From contig JAGWRZ010000130.1 in assembly GCA_028876365.1 (NCBI GenBank), forward strand, positions 1 through 56,815: a stretch of 56,815 nucleotides of DNA, in the 5' to 3' direction. A program made the translations under genes and the position numbers. Of the stretch, positions 1-8,355 are shown piece after piece (position 1 is the stretch's first letter; each line of letters starts with the position of its first letter). The notes beneath the pieces are model-generated. The model was not told the DNA's origin and ran no database searches. It worked only from the letters and a program-made list of their open reading frames with translations. The DNA is from Acidobacteriota bacterium. GTDB lineage: Bacteria > Actinomycetota > Thermoleophilia > Gaiellales > Gaiellaceae.

Positions 1-1
1 C

Positions 2-943
2 ATCGGCTACGGCAGCCAGGGGCACGCGCACGCCCTGAATCTGCGCGACAGCGGCGTCGACGTGCAGGTCGGCCTGCGCGAAGGCCCGTCGGGCGAGCGG
101 GCCGAGGACGCGGGCCTCGAGGTGCGCTCCATCCCCGAGGCGGTTCGGGAGGCGCAGGTCGTCGCGCTGCTCGTGCCCGACCACGTGCAGAAGCAGGTGT
201 GGGACGACGAGGTCGCCCCGAGCCTCGACCCGGGCGCGGCGCTGCTCTTTGCGCACGGGCTCAACATCCACTTCGGCCGCATCGACCCGCCCGAGGGCCA
301 CGACGTCATCATGGTCGCGCCGAAAGCGCCTGGGCATCGCGTGCGCGAGCTGTATGTCTCCGGCGCCGGCACGCCCGGCCTCGTCGCCGTTCATCGCGAC
401 GCGAGCGGGAGCGCGCTCGAGCTCGCTCTCGCCTACGGCGCCGGCATCGGCTGCGCCCGTGTCGGCCTGCTCGAGACGACGTTCGCCGAGGAGACCGAGA
501 GCGACCTCTTCGGCGAGCAGGCGGTGCTGTGCGGCGGCGTCCCCGCCCTCGTGCAGGCGGGCTTCGACGTCCTCGTCGAGGCCGGCTACCAGCCGGAGAT
601 CGCGTACTACGAGTGCCTGAACGAGCTGAAGCTGATCGTCGACCTGCTCTACCAGGGCGGGTACGAGTACATGCGCTATTCGGTGAGCGACGTCGCCGAG
701 TACGGCGACCTCTCGCGCGGGCCGCGCGTCGTCGACGAGGGGACGAAGCAGCGGATGCGCGCGATCCTCGACGAGGTGCGGAGCGGCGCGTTCGCGCGCG
801 AGCTCTTCGCCGACGACGAGGCGGGGCGGCCGAGGTTCGCGGAGCTGCGGAAGGACGGCGAGGCGCGCGCGCAGGAGATCGAACGGGTCGGAAAGGAGCT
901 TCGCGCTCTGGCGGGCGTGGAAGGGTTACTTGGCGTCCGTTGA
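2..943 (+). CDS. ilvC: Ketol-acid reductoisomerase, 5' truncated by window edge
   Basis: The enzyme isomerises and reduces acetolactate or acetohydroxybutyrate with NADPH in valine/isoleucine synthesis. The reading frame is open from base 2 and begins inside the Rossmann nucleotide-binding motif ([18 protein letters not shown]), so only a short N-terminal piece is missing. The C-terminal knotted domain is complete, with the conserved [13 protein letters not shown] and [12 protein letters not shown] stretches. The visible 313 residues fit the short class I form. The stop overlaps the start of hom by 14 bp, which suggests co-transcription with the threonine genes and an ilvBN-type operon further upstream. 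The ORF track starts at an internal Met (62); the true start lies outside the window. Confidence 0.96.
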   Translation: MGYGSQGHAHALNLRDSGVDVQVGLREGPSGERAEDAGLEVRSIPEAVREAQVVALLVPDHVQKQVWDDEVAPSLDPGAALLFAHGLNIHFGRIDPPEGHDVIMVAPKAPGHRVRELYVSGAGTPGLVAVHRDASGSALELALAYGAGIGCARVGLLETTFAEETESDLFGEQAVLCGGVPALVQAGFDVLVEAGYQPEIAYYECLNELKLIVDLLYQGGYEYMRYSVSDVAEYGDLSRGPRVVDEGTKQRMRAILDEVRSGAFARELFADDEAGRPRFAELRKDGEARAQEIERVGKELRALAGVEGLLGVR

Positions 944-2207
944 CGTCGGCATCGGCCTTCTCGGCTACGGGACGGTCGGCTCGTCCGTCAACCGGATGCT
1001 CGTCGAGGGCGCCGACGAGATCGAGCGCGCGACGGGCCATCGCCTTCGCGTCGTCCGCGCGCTCGTCCGCGATCCGAAGAAGGACCGCCCGTTCCCCGCG
1101 GGCGACGGCGTGCTCACGAGCGACTTCGCCGCTCTCCGCGACGATCCGGACGTTCACGTCGTCGCCGAGGTCATGGGCGGCATCTCGCCCGCCGGCGAGT
1201 ACGTGCGCGAGCTCCTCGGCGCGGGCAAGGCGGTCGTCTCCGCGAACAAGCAGCTGATCGCGCGCGACGGGGCCGAGCTCTTCGCGGCGGCGTCCGCGGC
1301 CGGCGTCCAGCTCCGCTTCGAGGCGTCGGTCTGCGCCGCGATCCCGGTCGTGAAGGTCCTGCGGGAGTCGCTCGTCGTGTCGAACGTCCACCGCGTCCTC
1401 GGCATCGTCAACGGCACGACGAACTTCATGCTCTCGCGGATGGAGCGCGGAGGGTCGTACGCCGACGCGCTCGCGGAGGCGCAGGCGCACGGCTACGCGG
1501 AGGCGGACCCGACCGACGACGTCACGGGCGCCGACGCCGCTGCGAAGATGGCGATTCTCGCGACCGTCGCCTTCGGCTCGCGGGTCCGCTACGAGGACGT
1601 CGAGCGCCGTGGCATCGAGGAGCTCGAGGCTGCGCACGTGAGCGCCGCGGCCGATCTCGGCATGGTCATCCGGCTCGTCGGCATCGCGACCCTCCTCGAC
1701 GGCGCGGTCGACGTCCGGGTCCAGCCCGCGCTCGTCGACCGGTCGCATCCGCTCGCCGCCGTCGACGGCGCCTTCAACGCGGTGATGCTGCAGGGCGACG
1801 CGATTCGCGAGATCACGCTCGAGGGGCCCGGTGCCGGCGGGCTCGAGACGGCGACCGCCGTCGTCGCCGACCTCGTCAGCGTCGTCGGCACGTCCGGCAC
1901 CGGCTTCCTCCAGAACGACGCCTGCTGGCGCGAGCTCGACCGGCTGCCGCCGGTCGAATGGAGCTCGGAGTTCTTCGCGCATCTCGAGGTGTCCGATCGT
2001 CCCGGCGTTCTCGCGCACGTCACGAGCCGTCTCGCAGCGCACGACGTCTCGGTGGCGCAGCTCGTGCAGCGCCCGGCGGACGGCGCCGCGACGCTCGAGC
2101 TCGTCCTCCACCGCGCGCCGCTCGGCGAGGTCTCCGGCGCCCTGCGCGAGATCTCCGCCTTCCCGGAGGTGCTCCGTCCCCCTTTTCTCCTCCCGGTCAT
2201 CAGATGA
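930..2207 (+). CDS. hom: Homoserine dehydrogenase with C-terminal ACT domain
   Basis: This enzyme reduces aspartate semialdehyde to homoserine, the branch point to threonine and methionine. The protein has 425 aa. The N-terminal Rossmann motif is [11 protein letters not shown], the catalytic-domain signature is [14 protein letters not shown], and a C-terminal ACT domain (about residues 345-425, [16 protein letters not shown]) is typical of threonine-feedback-inhibited enzymes. The start chosen is TTG at 930, overlapping the end of ilvC; it places the Rossmann strand about 8 residues from the N-terminus, as usual. It is followed by thrC with a 4-bp ATGA overlap, so translation is probably coupled. 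Confidence 0.96.
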   Translation: MASVDVGIGLLGYGTVGSSVNRMLVEGADEIERATGHRLRVVRALVRDPKKDRPFPAGDGVLTSDFAALRDDPDVHVVAEVMGGISPAGEYVRELLGAGKAVVSANKQLIARDGAELFAAASAAGVQLRFEASVCAAIPVVKVLRESLVVSNVHRVLGIVNGTTNFMLSRMERGGSYADALAEAQAHGYAEADPTDDVTGADAAAKMAILATVAFGSRVRYEDVERRGIEELEAAHVSAAADLGMVIRLVGIATLLDGAVDVRVQPALVDRSHPLAAVDGAFNAVMLQGDAIREITLEGPGAGGLETATAVVADLVSVVGTSGTGFLQNDACWRELDRLPPVEWSSEFFAHLEVSDRPGVLAHVTSRLAAHDVSVAQLVQRPADGAATLELVLHRAPLGEVSGALREISAFPEVLRPPFLLPVIR

Positions 2208-3067
2208 TCACGCTCGGCGAAGGCGACACGCCGCTGCTGCCGGCGCCGAGGCTGTCGGGTCGGCTCGGGGTCGAGGTCTTCCTGAAGTGGGAGGGGGCGA
2301 ACCCGACGGGGTCCTTCAAGGACCGCGGCATGGCGCTCGCCGTCTCGCGCGCGCTCGAGCGCGGCGCGACCGGGGTCGTGTGCGCCTCCACCGGCAACAC
2401 GGCCGCATCGTGCGCCGCCTATGCCGCGCGCGCGGGGATGCGCGCGGTCGTGGTGGTCTCCGCGGGCGCGGTCGCGCGCGGCAAGCTCGCGCAGGCGCGC
2501 GCCCTCGGTGCGGAGGTCGTACAGGTAGCAGGTACCTTCACGGAAGCGTTCCGAAAGGCCGACGAGCTCGCGGAGTCGCGCGACCTCGTCGTCGTCAACT
2601 CGACGAATCCCGACCGCATCGAGGGGCAGAGCTCCGCCGCGCGCGAGGTCGTGGAGCAGCTGGGGCGCGTGCCGGACATCCTCGCGCTGCCCTACGGCGG
2701 CGGCGGCAACACGGTCGCGTACGCCGTCGGCTTCGGAGAGCGCCTCCCGCGCTTCGTCCTCGGCGAGGCCGAGAGCCGCGCCGATACGTTCGCCTCCGCG
2801 ATCCGCATCGTCGAGCCGGTGCACCGGCTCGAGGTGGGGGGCGTGCTCAAGCGCTCCGGCGGAACCTGCGTGCCCTTGTCGGAGCGGCAGCTCGAGGAGG
2901 CGTGGCGGCTGATCGCCCGCGACGAAGGCGTCTTCTGCGAACCGGCGTCGGCGGCCGGCGTGGCCGCCGTGGCGGCGAGCGTCACCGCGGCCGGCCAGAC
3001 CGTCGTGTGCGTCCTGACCGGTCACGGCCTGAAGGACCCGGACGCGACCGGGAGGCTCGCCGCATGA
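2204..3067 (+). CDS. thrC: Threonine synthase (short form, operon copy)
   Basis: This PLP enzyme converts O-phosphohomoserine to threonine. The ATG at 2204 overlaps the hom stop (ATGA), so the longer ORF in the track (from 1958) is not needed. The product has 287 aa, shorter than the usual 350 or so, and has no zinc ribbon. The PLP lysine is K39 in GSFKDRGMA, and a phosphate/PLP-binding glycine loop is seen in GGGGNT. The order hom-thrC-thrB is the standard Gram-positive threonine operon, and the thrB start again overlaps by 4 bp. A second, longer threonine synthase lies 2.7 kb downstream under a SAM riboswitch. Confidence 0.93.
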   Translation: MITLGEGDTPLLPAPRLSGRLGVEVFLKWEGANPTGSFKDRGMALAVSRALERGATGVVCASTGNTAASCAAYAARAGMRAVVVVSAGAVARGKLAQARALGAEVVQVAGTFTEAFRKADELAESRDLVVVNSTNPDRIEGQSSAAREVVEQLGRVPDILALPYGGGGNTVAYAVGFGERLPRFVLGEAESRADTFASAIRIVEPVHRLEVGGVLKRSGGTCVPLSERQLEEAWRLIARDEGVFCEPASAAGVAAVAASVTAAGQTVVCVLTGHGLKDPDATGRLAA

Positions 3068-3873
3068 AGGTCCGCGCGCCGGCAACCGCCGCGAACCTCG
3101 GTCCCGGCTTCGACATCGCCGGCGTCGCGTTCGACCTCTGGAACGAGGTCGAGATCGGCGAGGGCAACGGCCACGTCGACGAGGAGAACCTCGTCGTCCG
3201 CGCCTTCGCGACATTCGCGTCTCCGGAGGGGCGGTCGTTCACGTTCGTCGAGCGGATCCCGCGCGAGCGCGGGCTCGGCTCGAGCGCGTCGGCGGTCGCG
3301 CTCGGCCTCGTCGCCGGCGCCATCGTCGCCGGCGTCGAGCGAAGCGCCGACGAGCTGCTCGAGCGCGGGCTCGACCTCGAGGGTCACCCCGACAACCTCG
3401 CCGCCGCGCTCGCGGGCGGCGTCTGCCTCACGTGGGAGGGCCGCATCGCCCGCATCGCCGACGACCTTCCGGCCGGCGTCGTCGCCGTCATTCCCGAGAC
3501 CCGCGTCCTCACAGCGAATGCGCGTGGACTGCTGCCGCAGGCGGTCCCGCACGAGGACGCGGCCTTCAGCGCGGGCAGGGCTGCGCTTCTCGGTGCAGCG
3601 CTCGCCGCAGGAAGCCCATCCCTGCTGGCGGCGAGCGCTGCCGACCGACTGCACGAGCCGTACCGCGCCGAGGACGCGCCGCATCTCGGCGAGATTCGCC
3701 GCGACCTGCCGGGAGGCGCGATCGGGGCCGCGCTCTCCGGCTCCGGCCCCACCGTGCTCGTGTGGGCCGAGCGCGGGCGCGAAGGAGACGTCGAGCGCGA
3801 GCTCGCGCGGCGCTTCCCCGACTGCGATGTCCGTCGTCTATCCGTCACCTCCACAGGAGCAGGTCCCGCATGA
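3064..3873 (+). CDS. thrB: Homoserine kinase (GHMP family)
   Basis: It phosphorylates homoserine to O-phosphohomoserine, the substrate of both threonine synthases in this window. The product has 269 aa. The GHMP ATP-binding motif RERGLGSSASAVA lies near residue 70, and the N-terminus (APATAANLGPGFDIAGVAF) and the C-terminal glycine-rich SGSGPTVLVW are family hallmarks. The ATG is embedded in the thrC stop. It is slightly shorter than E. coli ThrB but no core motif is missing. It overlaps ilvD by 4 bp. Confidence 0.95.
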   Translation: MKVRAPATAANLGPGFDIAGVAFDLWNEVEIGEGNGHVDEENLVVRAFATFASPEGRSFTFVERIPRERGLGSSASAVALGLVAGAIVAGVERSADELLERGLDLEGHPDNLAAALAGGVCLTWEGRIARIADDLPAGVVAVIPETRVLTANARGLLPQAVPHEDAAFSAGRAALLGAALAAGSPSLLAASAADRLHEPYRAEDAPHLGEIRRDLPGGAIGAALSGSGPTVLVWAERGREGDVERELARRFPDCDVRRLSVTSTGAGPA

Positions 3874-5564
3874 GCGATCCGTACGCGCGTCCGTCCGATC
3901 CCGCCAAGCGGCGCAGCGCCGCGCTGACCGACGGCGTCGACCGCGCGCCCGCGCGCGCGATGCTGAAGGCGATCGGCTTCGACGACGACGCGCTCGCGCG
4001 CCCGCTCGTCGGCATCGCCACGACCTGGATCGAGACGATGCCGTGCAACTGGAACCAGCGGGAGCTCGCCCGTCATGCGCGCCGCGGCATCCTCGACGCC
4101 GGCGGGACGCCGATGGAGTTCAACACGATCGCCGTCAGCGACGGCGTCTCGATGGGCACCGAGGGGATGCGCGCGTCGCTCGTCTCGCGCGAGGTGATCG
4201 CGGACTCGATCGAGCTCGTCGTGCGCGGCCATCTGCTCGACGGCCTCGTGTGCATCGTCGGCTGCGACAAGACGATTCCGGCGGCGGCGATGGCGCTCGC
4301 GCGGCTCGACGTTCCCGGGCTCGTGCTCTACAACGGCTCGATCGCCCCCGGGAGGTTCCGCGGCAAGGACGTCACCATCCAGGACGTCTTCGAAGCGGTC
4401 GGCGCGGCTGCGGCCGGCCGCATGTCGAACGCCGACGTGCACGAGCTGGAAGGCGTCGCGTGCCCCGGCGCCGGCGCCTGCGGGGGTCAGTTCACCGCCA
4501 ACACGATGGCGACCGTCCTCGAGTTCCTCGGGATCAGCCCGGCGGGATCGAACGACGTGCCGGCGACCGACCCGGCCAAGCACGAGGCGGCCTACGAGGC
4601 CGGACGCGTCGCCATGCGCCTCGTGCGCGGCGACGTGCGGCCGTCGCACATCATGACGCGCGCGGCGCTCGAGAACGCCGTCGCGGCCGTCGCCGCCACC
4701 GGCGGCTCGACGAACGGCGTGCTGCACCTGCTCGCGATCGCGCACGAGCTCGACATCGACCTCACGATCGACGACTTCGACCGCATCGCCGGGCGGACGC
4801 CGGTCGTCGCCGACATCAAGCCCGGCGGCCGCTTCGTCGCGACCGACCTGCACGCCGCCGGCGGCGTCGGCCTCGTCGCGCGCGAGCTCGTGAAGGCGGG
4901 GCTCGTCCACGGCGACGCCCCGAACGTCGACGGGCGCTCGCTGGCAGAGGTCGCGGCCGCCGCGGTGGAGTCGCCGGGGCAGGAGGTCGTCGTCCCGATC
5001 GAGCGCCCCCTCAAGGCGACGGGCGGCCTCGCGATCCTGCGCGGCAACCTCGCGCCGGAGGGCTGCGTCGTCAAGCTCGCCGGTCACGAGCGCCTGCACC
5101 ATCGCGGCCCGGCGCGCGTGTTCGACTCGGAGGAGGAGTGCTTCGCCGCGGTCAAGGCGAAGGCGATCCGGCCCGGGGACGTCGTCGTCATCCGTTACGA
5201 GGGGCCTGCCGGCGGCCCTGGCATGCGCGAGATGCTCCACGTCACGGCCGCGCTCGTCGGCGAGGGGCTCGGCGAGGAGATCGCGCTCGTCACCGACGGG
5301 CGCTTCTCCGGCGCGACGCACGGGCTCATGGTCGGGCACGTCGCTCCCGAGGCGGCGCGCGGCGGGCCGATCGCGGCGCTCCTCGACGGCGACGTCGTCG
5401 AGCTCGACGTCGACGGGCGGACGCTCTCGGTCGCCCTCTCGGAGGACGAGATCGCCGCGCGCCTCGCCGACCTGGCGCCGCCTGTGCAGCGGTACGGCAA
5501 GGGCGTGCTCGCCCGCTATGCGGCGGGTGTCTCCTCGGCCTCCGAAGGAGCCGTCCTGCGATGA
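3870..5564 (+). CDS. ilvD: Dihydroxy-acid dehydratase
   Basis: This Fe-S enzyme dehydrates dihydroxy-isovalerate and dihydroxy-methylvalerate in branched-chain amino-acid synthesis. The protein has 564 aa, a normal length. The three cluster cysteines are visible: C59 in MPCNWNQ, C132 in GCDKTIP and C204 in GACGGQFTANTM. The serine base region near the end (GRFSGATHGLMVGH) is present. The ATG overlaps thrB by 4 bp, which ties the threonine and isoleucine routes into one transcript. The operon appears to end here, because a new regulatory leader begins directly after the stop. Confidence 0.96.
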   Translation: MSDPYARPSDPAKRRSAALTDGVDRAPARAMLKAIGFDDDALARPLVGIATTWIETMPCNWNQRELARHARRGILDAGGTPMEFNTIAVSDGVSMGTEGMRASLVSREVIADSIELVVRGHLLDGLVCIVGCDKTIPAAAMALARLDVPGLVLYNGSIAPGRFRGKDVTIQDVFEAVGAAAAGRMSNADVHELEGVACPGAGACGGQFTANTMATVLEFLGISPAGSNDVPATDPAKHEAAYEAGRVAMRLVRGDVRPSHIMTRAALENAVAAVAATGGSTNGVLHLLAIAHELDIDLTIDDFDRIAGRTPVVADIKPGGRFVATDLHAAGGVGLVARELVKAGLVHGDAPNVDGRSLAEVAAAAVESPGQEVVVPIERPLKATGGLAILRGNLAPEGCVVKLAGHERLHHRGPARVFDSEEECFAAVKAKAIRPGDVVVIRYEGPAGGPGMREMLHVTAALVGEGLGEEIALVTDGRFSGATHGLMVGHVAPEAARGGPIAALLDGDVVELDVDGRTLSVALSEDEIAARLADLAPPVQRYGKGVLARYAAGVSSASEGAVLR

Positions 5565-5608
5565 CTATCTTTTGTATAGTCCCAGCGAGGAGACGGGCGA
5601 CGCTGTCC

Positions 5609-5705
5609 GGCTCCGCATCGAGAGAGGCTGAGGGAACCGGCCCTGTGACGCCTCGGCAACCTGCTCGCGACGAGCGTGGTGCCAAACCCGGCTGGATGCC
5701 GAGCC
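5609..5705 (+). promoter_or_regulatory. SAM riboswitch (SAM-I/SAM-IV superfamily)
   Basis: The conserved SAM-aptamer core is readable: AGAGGCTGAGGGAACCGGCC, then GACGCCTCGGCAACC, a small P3 hairpin (GCTCG-CGA-CGAGC), then GTGCCAA. P1 is closed by GGCTC-C-GCATC at 5609-5619 pairing with GATGC-C-GAGCC at 5695-5705, and P2 by GAGGC/GCCTC. There is almost no P4, so the exact subclass (SAM-I versus SAM-IV-like) is unsure. The Shine-Dalgarno GGAAAGGAG starts two bases after P1, which suggests translational control through P1 stacking. A -10-like TATAGT sits at 5575-5580, but no clear -35 was found. Confidence 0.9.
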
Positions 5706-5721
5706 AGGAAAGGAGTCTGTA

Positions 5722-6936
5722 GTGCCCGCCACCGCTCTCGCTTGTCGCATCTGCGGGACCGAGTTCCCGCTCGACCCCATCGGGGTCTGTGCGAAGTGCT
5801 TCGGGCCGCTCGAGCCCGTCTACGACCCCGGCCGTACGGTCACGCGCGAGCAGATCGAGGCCGGCCCGCCGAACATCTGGCGGTACGCGCCGCTCCTGCC
5901 GGTGCCCGCTCCGGCGGAGCAGCGGCTCGCACCCGGCTTCACGCCGCTCGTCGCCGCGCCCCGGCTCGCGTCGGCGCTCGGCGTCGGCGAGCTCTTCCTC
6001 AAGCTCGACACGGCGAACCCGACGCACTCCTTCAAGGATCGCGTCGTCGCCGTCGCCTGCCAGAAGGCGCTCGAGCATGGCTACAGGACGCTCGCGTGCT
6101 CGTCGACCGGCAACCTCGCGAACGCCGTCGCGGCCCGTGCCGCGGCCGAAGGGATCGAGGCGGCCGTCCTCGTCCCCGCCGACCTCGAGCCGGAGAAGCT
6201 CATCGCGACCGCGGTGTACGGCGCGACGATCTTCGCCGTCAACGGCTCGTACGACGACTGCTCGCGGCTCTCCGTCGAGCTGTCGTTCGAGCTCGACTGG
6301 GCGTTCGTGAACGTCGAGCTCCGTGCGTACTACGCGGAGGGATCGAAGACGCTCGCGTTCGAGATCGCAGAGCAGCTCGGATGGGAGCTGCCGGACGCGG
6401 TCGTCGCCCCGATCGCGTCGGGCGCGATGTACTCGAAGGTGCATCGCGGCTTCGGCGAGCTGCTCGAGCTCGGTCTCGTCGACGGCACGCGGCCGCGCGT
6501 CTTCGGCGGCCAGGCGGAGGGCTGCGCGCCCGTCGCCACCGCATTCGCGGAGGGCGCCGCACGCGTGAAGCCCGTACGGCCGAACACGATCGCGCGCTCG
6601 ATCGCGATCGGCAGCCCGGCCGACGGCGACCTCGCCGTCGCGACTGCGATCGACTCGCGCGGCGCGATCCATTCCGTGCCCGAGGAGGAGATCGCGGAGA
6701 ACATCAAGCTTCTCGCCGAGACGACGGGGGTCTTCGGCGAGACCGCACCGGCAACTGCTCTCGGTGCGCTGCGAGAAGCCGTCCGCCGCGGCGAGCTCGG
6801 CGACGAGGATCGCGTCGTTCTGCTCGTCACCGGCGACGGCCTGAAGACGCCGGCGCTCGTCGCCGACCGTCTCGAGCCCGTGCTCGTCGAGCCCGACGCC
6901 GATCTCATCCTGGAGAGACTCGGTGTCCCCGCATAG
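5722..6936 (+). CDS. Threonine synthase paralogue with N-terminal zinc ribbon, SAM-riboswitch controlled
   Basis: This is a fold-type II PLP enzyme of the long threonine-synthase family, 404 aa. An N-terminal rubredoxin-like knuckle has C8, C11, C23 and C26 (CRIC...CAKC). The PLP lysine is K105 in THSFKDR, followed by SSTGNLANAVA. The GTG at 5722 is preceded at correct spacing by GGAAAGGAG. It differs clearly from the 287-aa ThrC of the thr operon. The SAM riboswitch implies control by methionine/SAM status, so it may balance O-phosphohomoserine between threonine and methionine, or catalyse a related beta/gamma-replacement. The family assignment is firm; the physiological role is inference. 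Confidence 0.88.
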   Translation: MPATALACRICGTEFPLDPIGVCAKCFGPLEPVYDPGRTVTREQIEAGPPNIWRYAPLLPVPAPAEQRLAPGFTPLVAAPRLASALGVGELFLKLDTANPTHSFKDRVVAVACQKALEHGYRTLACSSTGNLANAVAARAAAEGIEAAVLVPADLEPEKLIATAVYGATIFAVNGSYDDCSRLSVELSFELDWAFVNVELRAYYAEGSKTLAFEIAEQLGWELPDAVVAPIASGAMYSKVHRGFGELLELGLVDGTRPRVFGGQAEGCAPVATAFAEGAARVKPVRPNTIARSIAIGSPADGDLAVATAIDSRGAIHSVPEEEIAENIKLLAETTGVFGETAPATALGALREAVRRGELGDEDRVVLLVTGDGLKTPALVADRLEPVLVEPDADLILERLGVPA

Positions 6937-6948
6937 AGGAGGTACGCC

Positions 6949-7194
6949 ATGAGGACCGGGCCGCGCACCGGCTTCCGCTGGACGCCAGACACGATCGAGT
7001 ACGCGATCACGCTCTGGTACCGGAAGCACAGCCGGCCGCCGTTCACGCACGAGTGGGACCAGGCGGGGGAGAACCATCCCTCGCGGCAGACCGTGAGCCG
7101 TGTGTTCGGTAGCTGGAACGCCGCCATCCACGCCGCAGGCTTCACGCCGCGCCCGCGCGGCCGTCAGCCGCGGACGATCGGGGAGAGCGCCTAA
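6949..7194 (+). CDS. Small stand-alone HNH-repeat (homing-endonuclease-associated) DNA-binding protein
   Basis: This 81-aa protein resembles the helix-turn-helix 'homing endonuclease associated repeat' usually found in arrays beside HNH nucleases. The pattern is WTPDTIEYAITLWYRKHSRPP, then an acidic linker, then TVSRVFGSWNAAIHAAGF. There is no nuclease domain. The basic tail (PRPRGRQPRTIG) suits DNA contact. A good ribosome site (GAGGAGG) precedes the ATG, and the gene sits 12 bp after the thrC paralogue, so it probably shares the SAM-riboswitch transcript. It may be a local transcription factor, but no target is evident. Confidence 0.72.
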   Translation: MRTGPRTGFRWTPDTIEYAITLWYRKHSRPPFTHEWDQAGENHPSRQTVSRVFGSWNAAIHAAGFTPRPRGRQPRTIGESA

Positions 7195-7198
7195 CAGG

Positions 7199-8197
7199 AT
7201 GCCGAGCCACACCGTCGTGCTCCTGCCCGGCGACGGAGTCGGGCCGGAGGTCGCGCATGAAGCGCGCCTCGTCATCGAGCTCGTCGCGCCGGATGTCGCC
7301 CTCGAGGAGCGGCTCATCGGCGCAGCCGCCATTCGCGCGGCCGGAGACCCCCTGCCCGAGGAGACGCTCGCCGCCTGCCGCGGCGCGAGCGCGGTCCTGA
7401 AGGGGCCGGTCGGCGACCCCGAGTTCGACGCCGCGGACGTGCGCCCCGAGCAGGGGCTGCTGCGCCTGCGGGGAGCGCTCGATGCCTACGCGAATCTCCG
7501 ACCCGCGGTGCAGGGCGACGTCGACGTACTCATCGTTCGCGAGCTCGTCGGCGGGCTCTACTTCGGCGCGAGCGGCGTCCGGGACGACGGCACCGTCTTC
7601 GACACCTGCGAGTACCACCCGGACCAGGTCGCGCGCGTCGTCCGCCGCGCGTTCGCGCTCGCGCGGGCGCGCCGCGGCGCGCTCACCTCGATCGACAAGG
7701 CGAACGTCCTCGAGACCTCGCGCATGTGGCGGCGCGTCGTGAACGAGATCGCCCCCGAGTTCCCGGAGGTCGGCGTCGAGCACATGCTCGTCGACAATGC
7801 GGCGATGCAGCTCGCGACGACGCCTGACCAGTTCGATGTGATCGTGACGGAGAACATGTTCGGCGACATCCTCAGCGACCTCGCCGCGGCGGTCACGGGA
7901 GGCCTCGGCCTCGCGCCGTCCGCGAGCCTCTCCGACTCCGGGCCGGGGATCTTCGAGCCCGTGCACGGCTCCGCGCCCGACATCGCCGGCCGCGGCGTCG
8001 CCAACCCGACCGCGATGTTGCGCTCGGTCGCGCTCATGCTCGAGCACGGGATCGGGCGCCCGGAGGAGGCGCAGGCGGTCGTGCGGGCGGTCGAGCACGC
8101 GATCGCCACGGTTCCGACGCCCGATCTGGGCGGCTCGGCCGGGACGGTCGCGTTCGGCGCCGCTGTAAGGGAACAATTGGCGTTGACCGCGGCATGA
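7199..8197 (+). CDS. leuB: 3-isopropylmalate dehydrogenase
   Basis: It performs the oxidative decarboxylation of 3-isopropylmalate in leucine synthesis. The protein has 332 aa. Start ATG 7199 gives MPSHTVVLLPGDGVGPEV, the normal N-terminus; the track ORF is extended upstream artificially. The family landmarks are ELVGGLYFG, DKANVLETSRMWR, the metal/substrate DNAAMQL and NMFGDILSD segments, and the cofactor loop PVHGSAPDIAG. The other leucine genes (leuC, leuD) are 4 kb away on the opposite strand. The stop lies inside the promoter and leader region of pheA. Confidence 0.95.
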   Translation: MPSHTVVLLPGDGVGPEVAHEARLVIELVAPDVALEERLIGAAAIRAAGDPLPEETLAACRGASAVLKGPVGDPEFDAADVRPEQGLLRLRGALDAYANLRPAVQGDVDVLIVRELVGGLYFGASGVRDDGTVFDTCEYHPDQVARVVRRAFALARARRGALTSIDKANVLETSRMWRRVVNEIAPEFPEVGVEHMLVDNAAMQLATTPDQFDVIVTENMFGDILSDLAAAVTGGLGLAPSASLSDSGPGIFEPVHGSAPDIAGRGVANPTAMLRSVALMLEHGIGRPEEAQAVVRAVEHAIATVPTPDLGGSAGTVAFGAAVREQLALTAA

Positions 8198-8211
8198 GCG
8201 GGGTCTACGGT
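8183..8211 (+). promoter_or_regulatory. Putative promoter of the pheA leader
   Basis: A TTGACC -35 box (8183-8188), a 17-bp spacer and a TACGGT -10 box (8206-8211) lie across the leuB stop. The expected transcription start, about 7 bases after the -10, falls on the A of ATG 8218, so the leader peptide would be translated from a leaderless mRNA. This is sequence-based inference only. Confidence 0.5.
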
Positions 8212-8217
8212 GGAGGC

Positions 8218-8292
8218 ATGGCGCTCGCGCCCGAAGCCGTTCTCCGCGTCTCCGTCTTCAACGGCTTCTTCGCGTACGCCTTTATCGGCTAG
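8218..8292 (+). CDS. Phenylalanine-rich leader peptide of the pheA attenuator
   Basis: This is a 24-codon ORF too short for the ORF track. Its second half reads RVSVFNGFFAYAFIG, with four Phe and one Tyr in the last 11 residues (F14, F17, F18, Y20, F22). This is the classic signature of a ribosome-stalling leader sensing charged tRNA-Phe. It sits upstream of pheA, and its TAG stop forms part of the 5' arm of an 11-bp hairpin. An in-frame ATG at 8194 overlapping the leuB stop would give 32 residues. ATG 8218 is preferred because it coincides with the predicted transcription start. Confidence 0.72.
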   Translation: MALAPEAVLRVSVFNGFFAYAFIG

Positions 8293-8325
8293 CCGGCGCC
8301 TTCGCTCCTCCCGCCGCCGGCTAGC
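8288..8325 (+). promoter_or_regulatory. Attenuator hairpin after the leader peptide
   Basis: GCTAGCCGGCG (8288-8298) pairs perfectly with CGCCGGCTAGC (8315-8325). No U-tract follows, so it is not a simple intrinsic terminator. A ribosome at the leader stop would cover the 5' arm, and one stalled at the Phe codons would not. The loop contains CTCCTCCC (8305-8312), which could pair with the downstream GGAGG. Confidence 0.65.
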
Positions 8326-8332
8326 GACACAT

Positions 8333-8345
8333 CTCCTCCGAGGAG
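8333..8345 (+). promoter_or_regulatory. Shine-Dalgarno-sequestering hairpin
   Basis: CTCCT-CCG-AGGAG is a compact hairpin whose 3' arm is the ribosome-binding site (AGGAGG) of the 52-aa ORF that starts at 8356. Together with the upstream 11-bp stem it suggests attenuation at the level of translation. Confidence 0.55.
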
Positions 8346-8355
8346 GCCCCGTCGC

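Noticed and set aside
309-2111. 600-aa ORF on the minus strand opposite ilvC/hom
   Set aside because: Low-complexity Arg/Asp/Glu-rich antisense frame in GC-rich DNA; the plus strand carries two well-conserved genes with full motifs.
5562-5580. GACTAT...ATAGTC dyad as operator or terminator after ilvD
   Set aside because: Only 6 bp, no T-run; the 3' half more likely serves as a -10 box for the riboswitch transcript.
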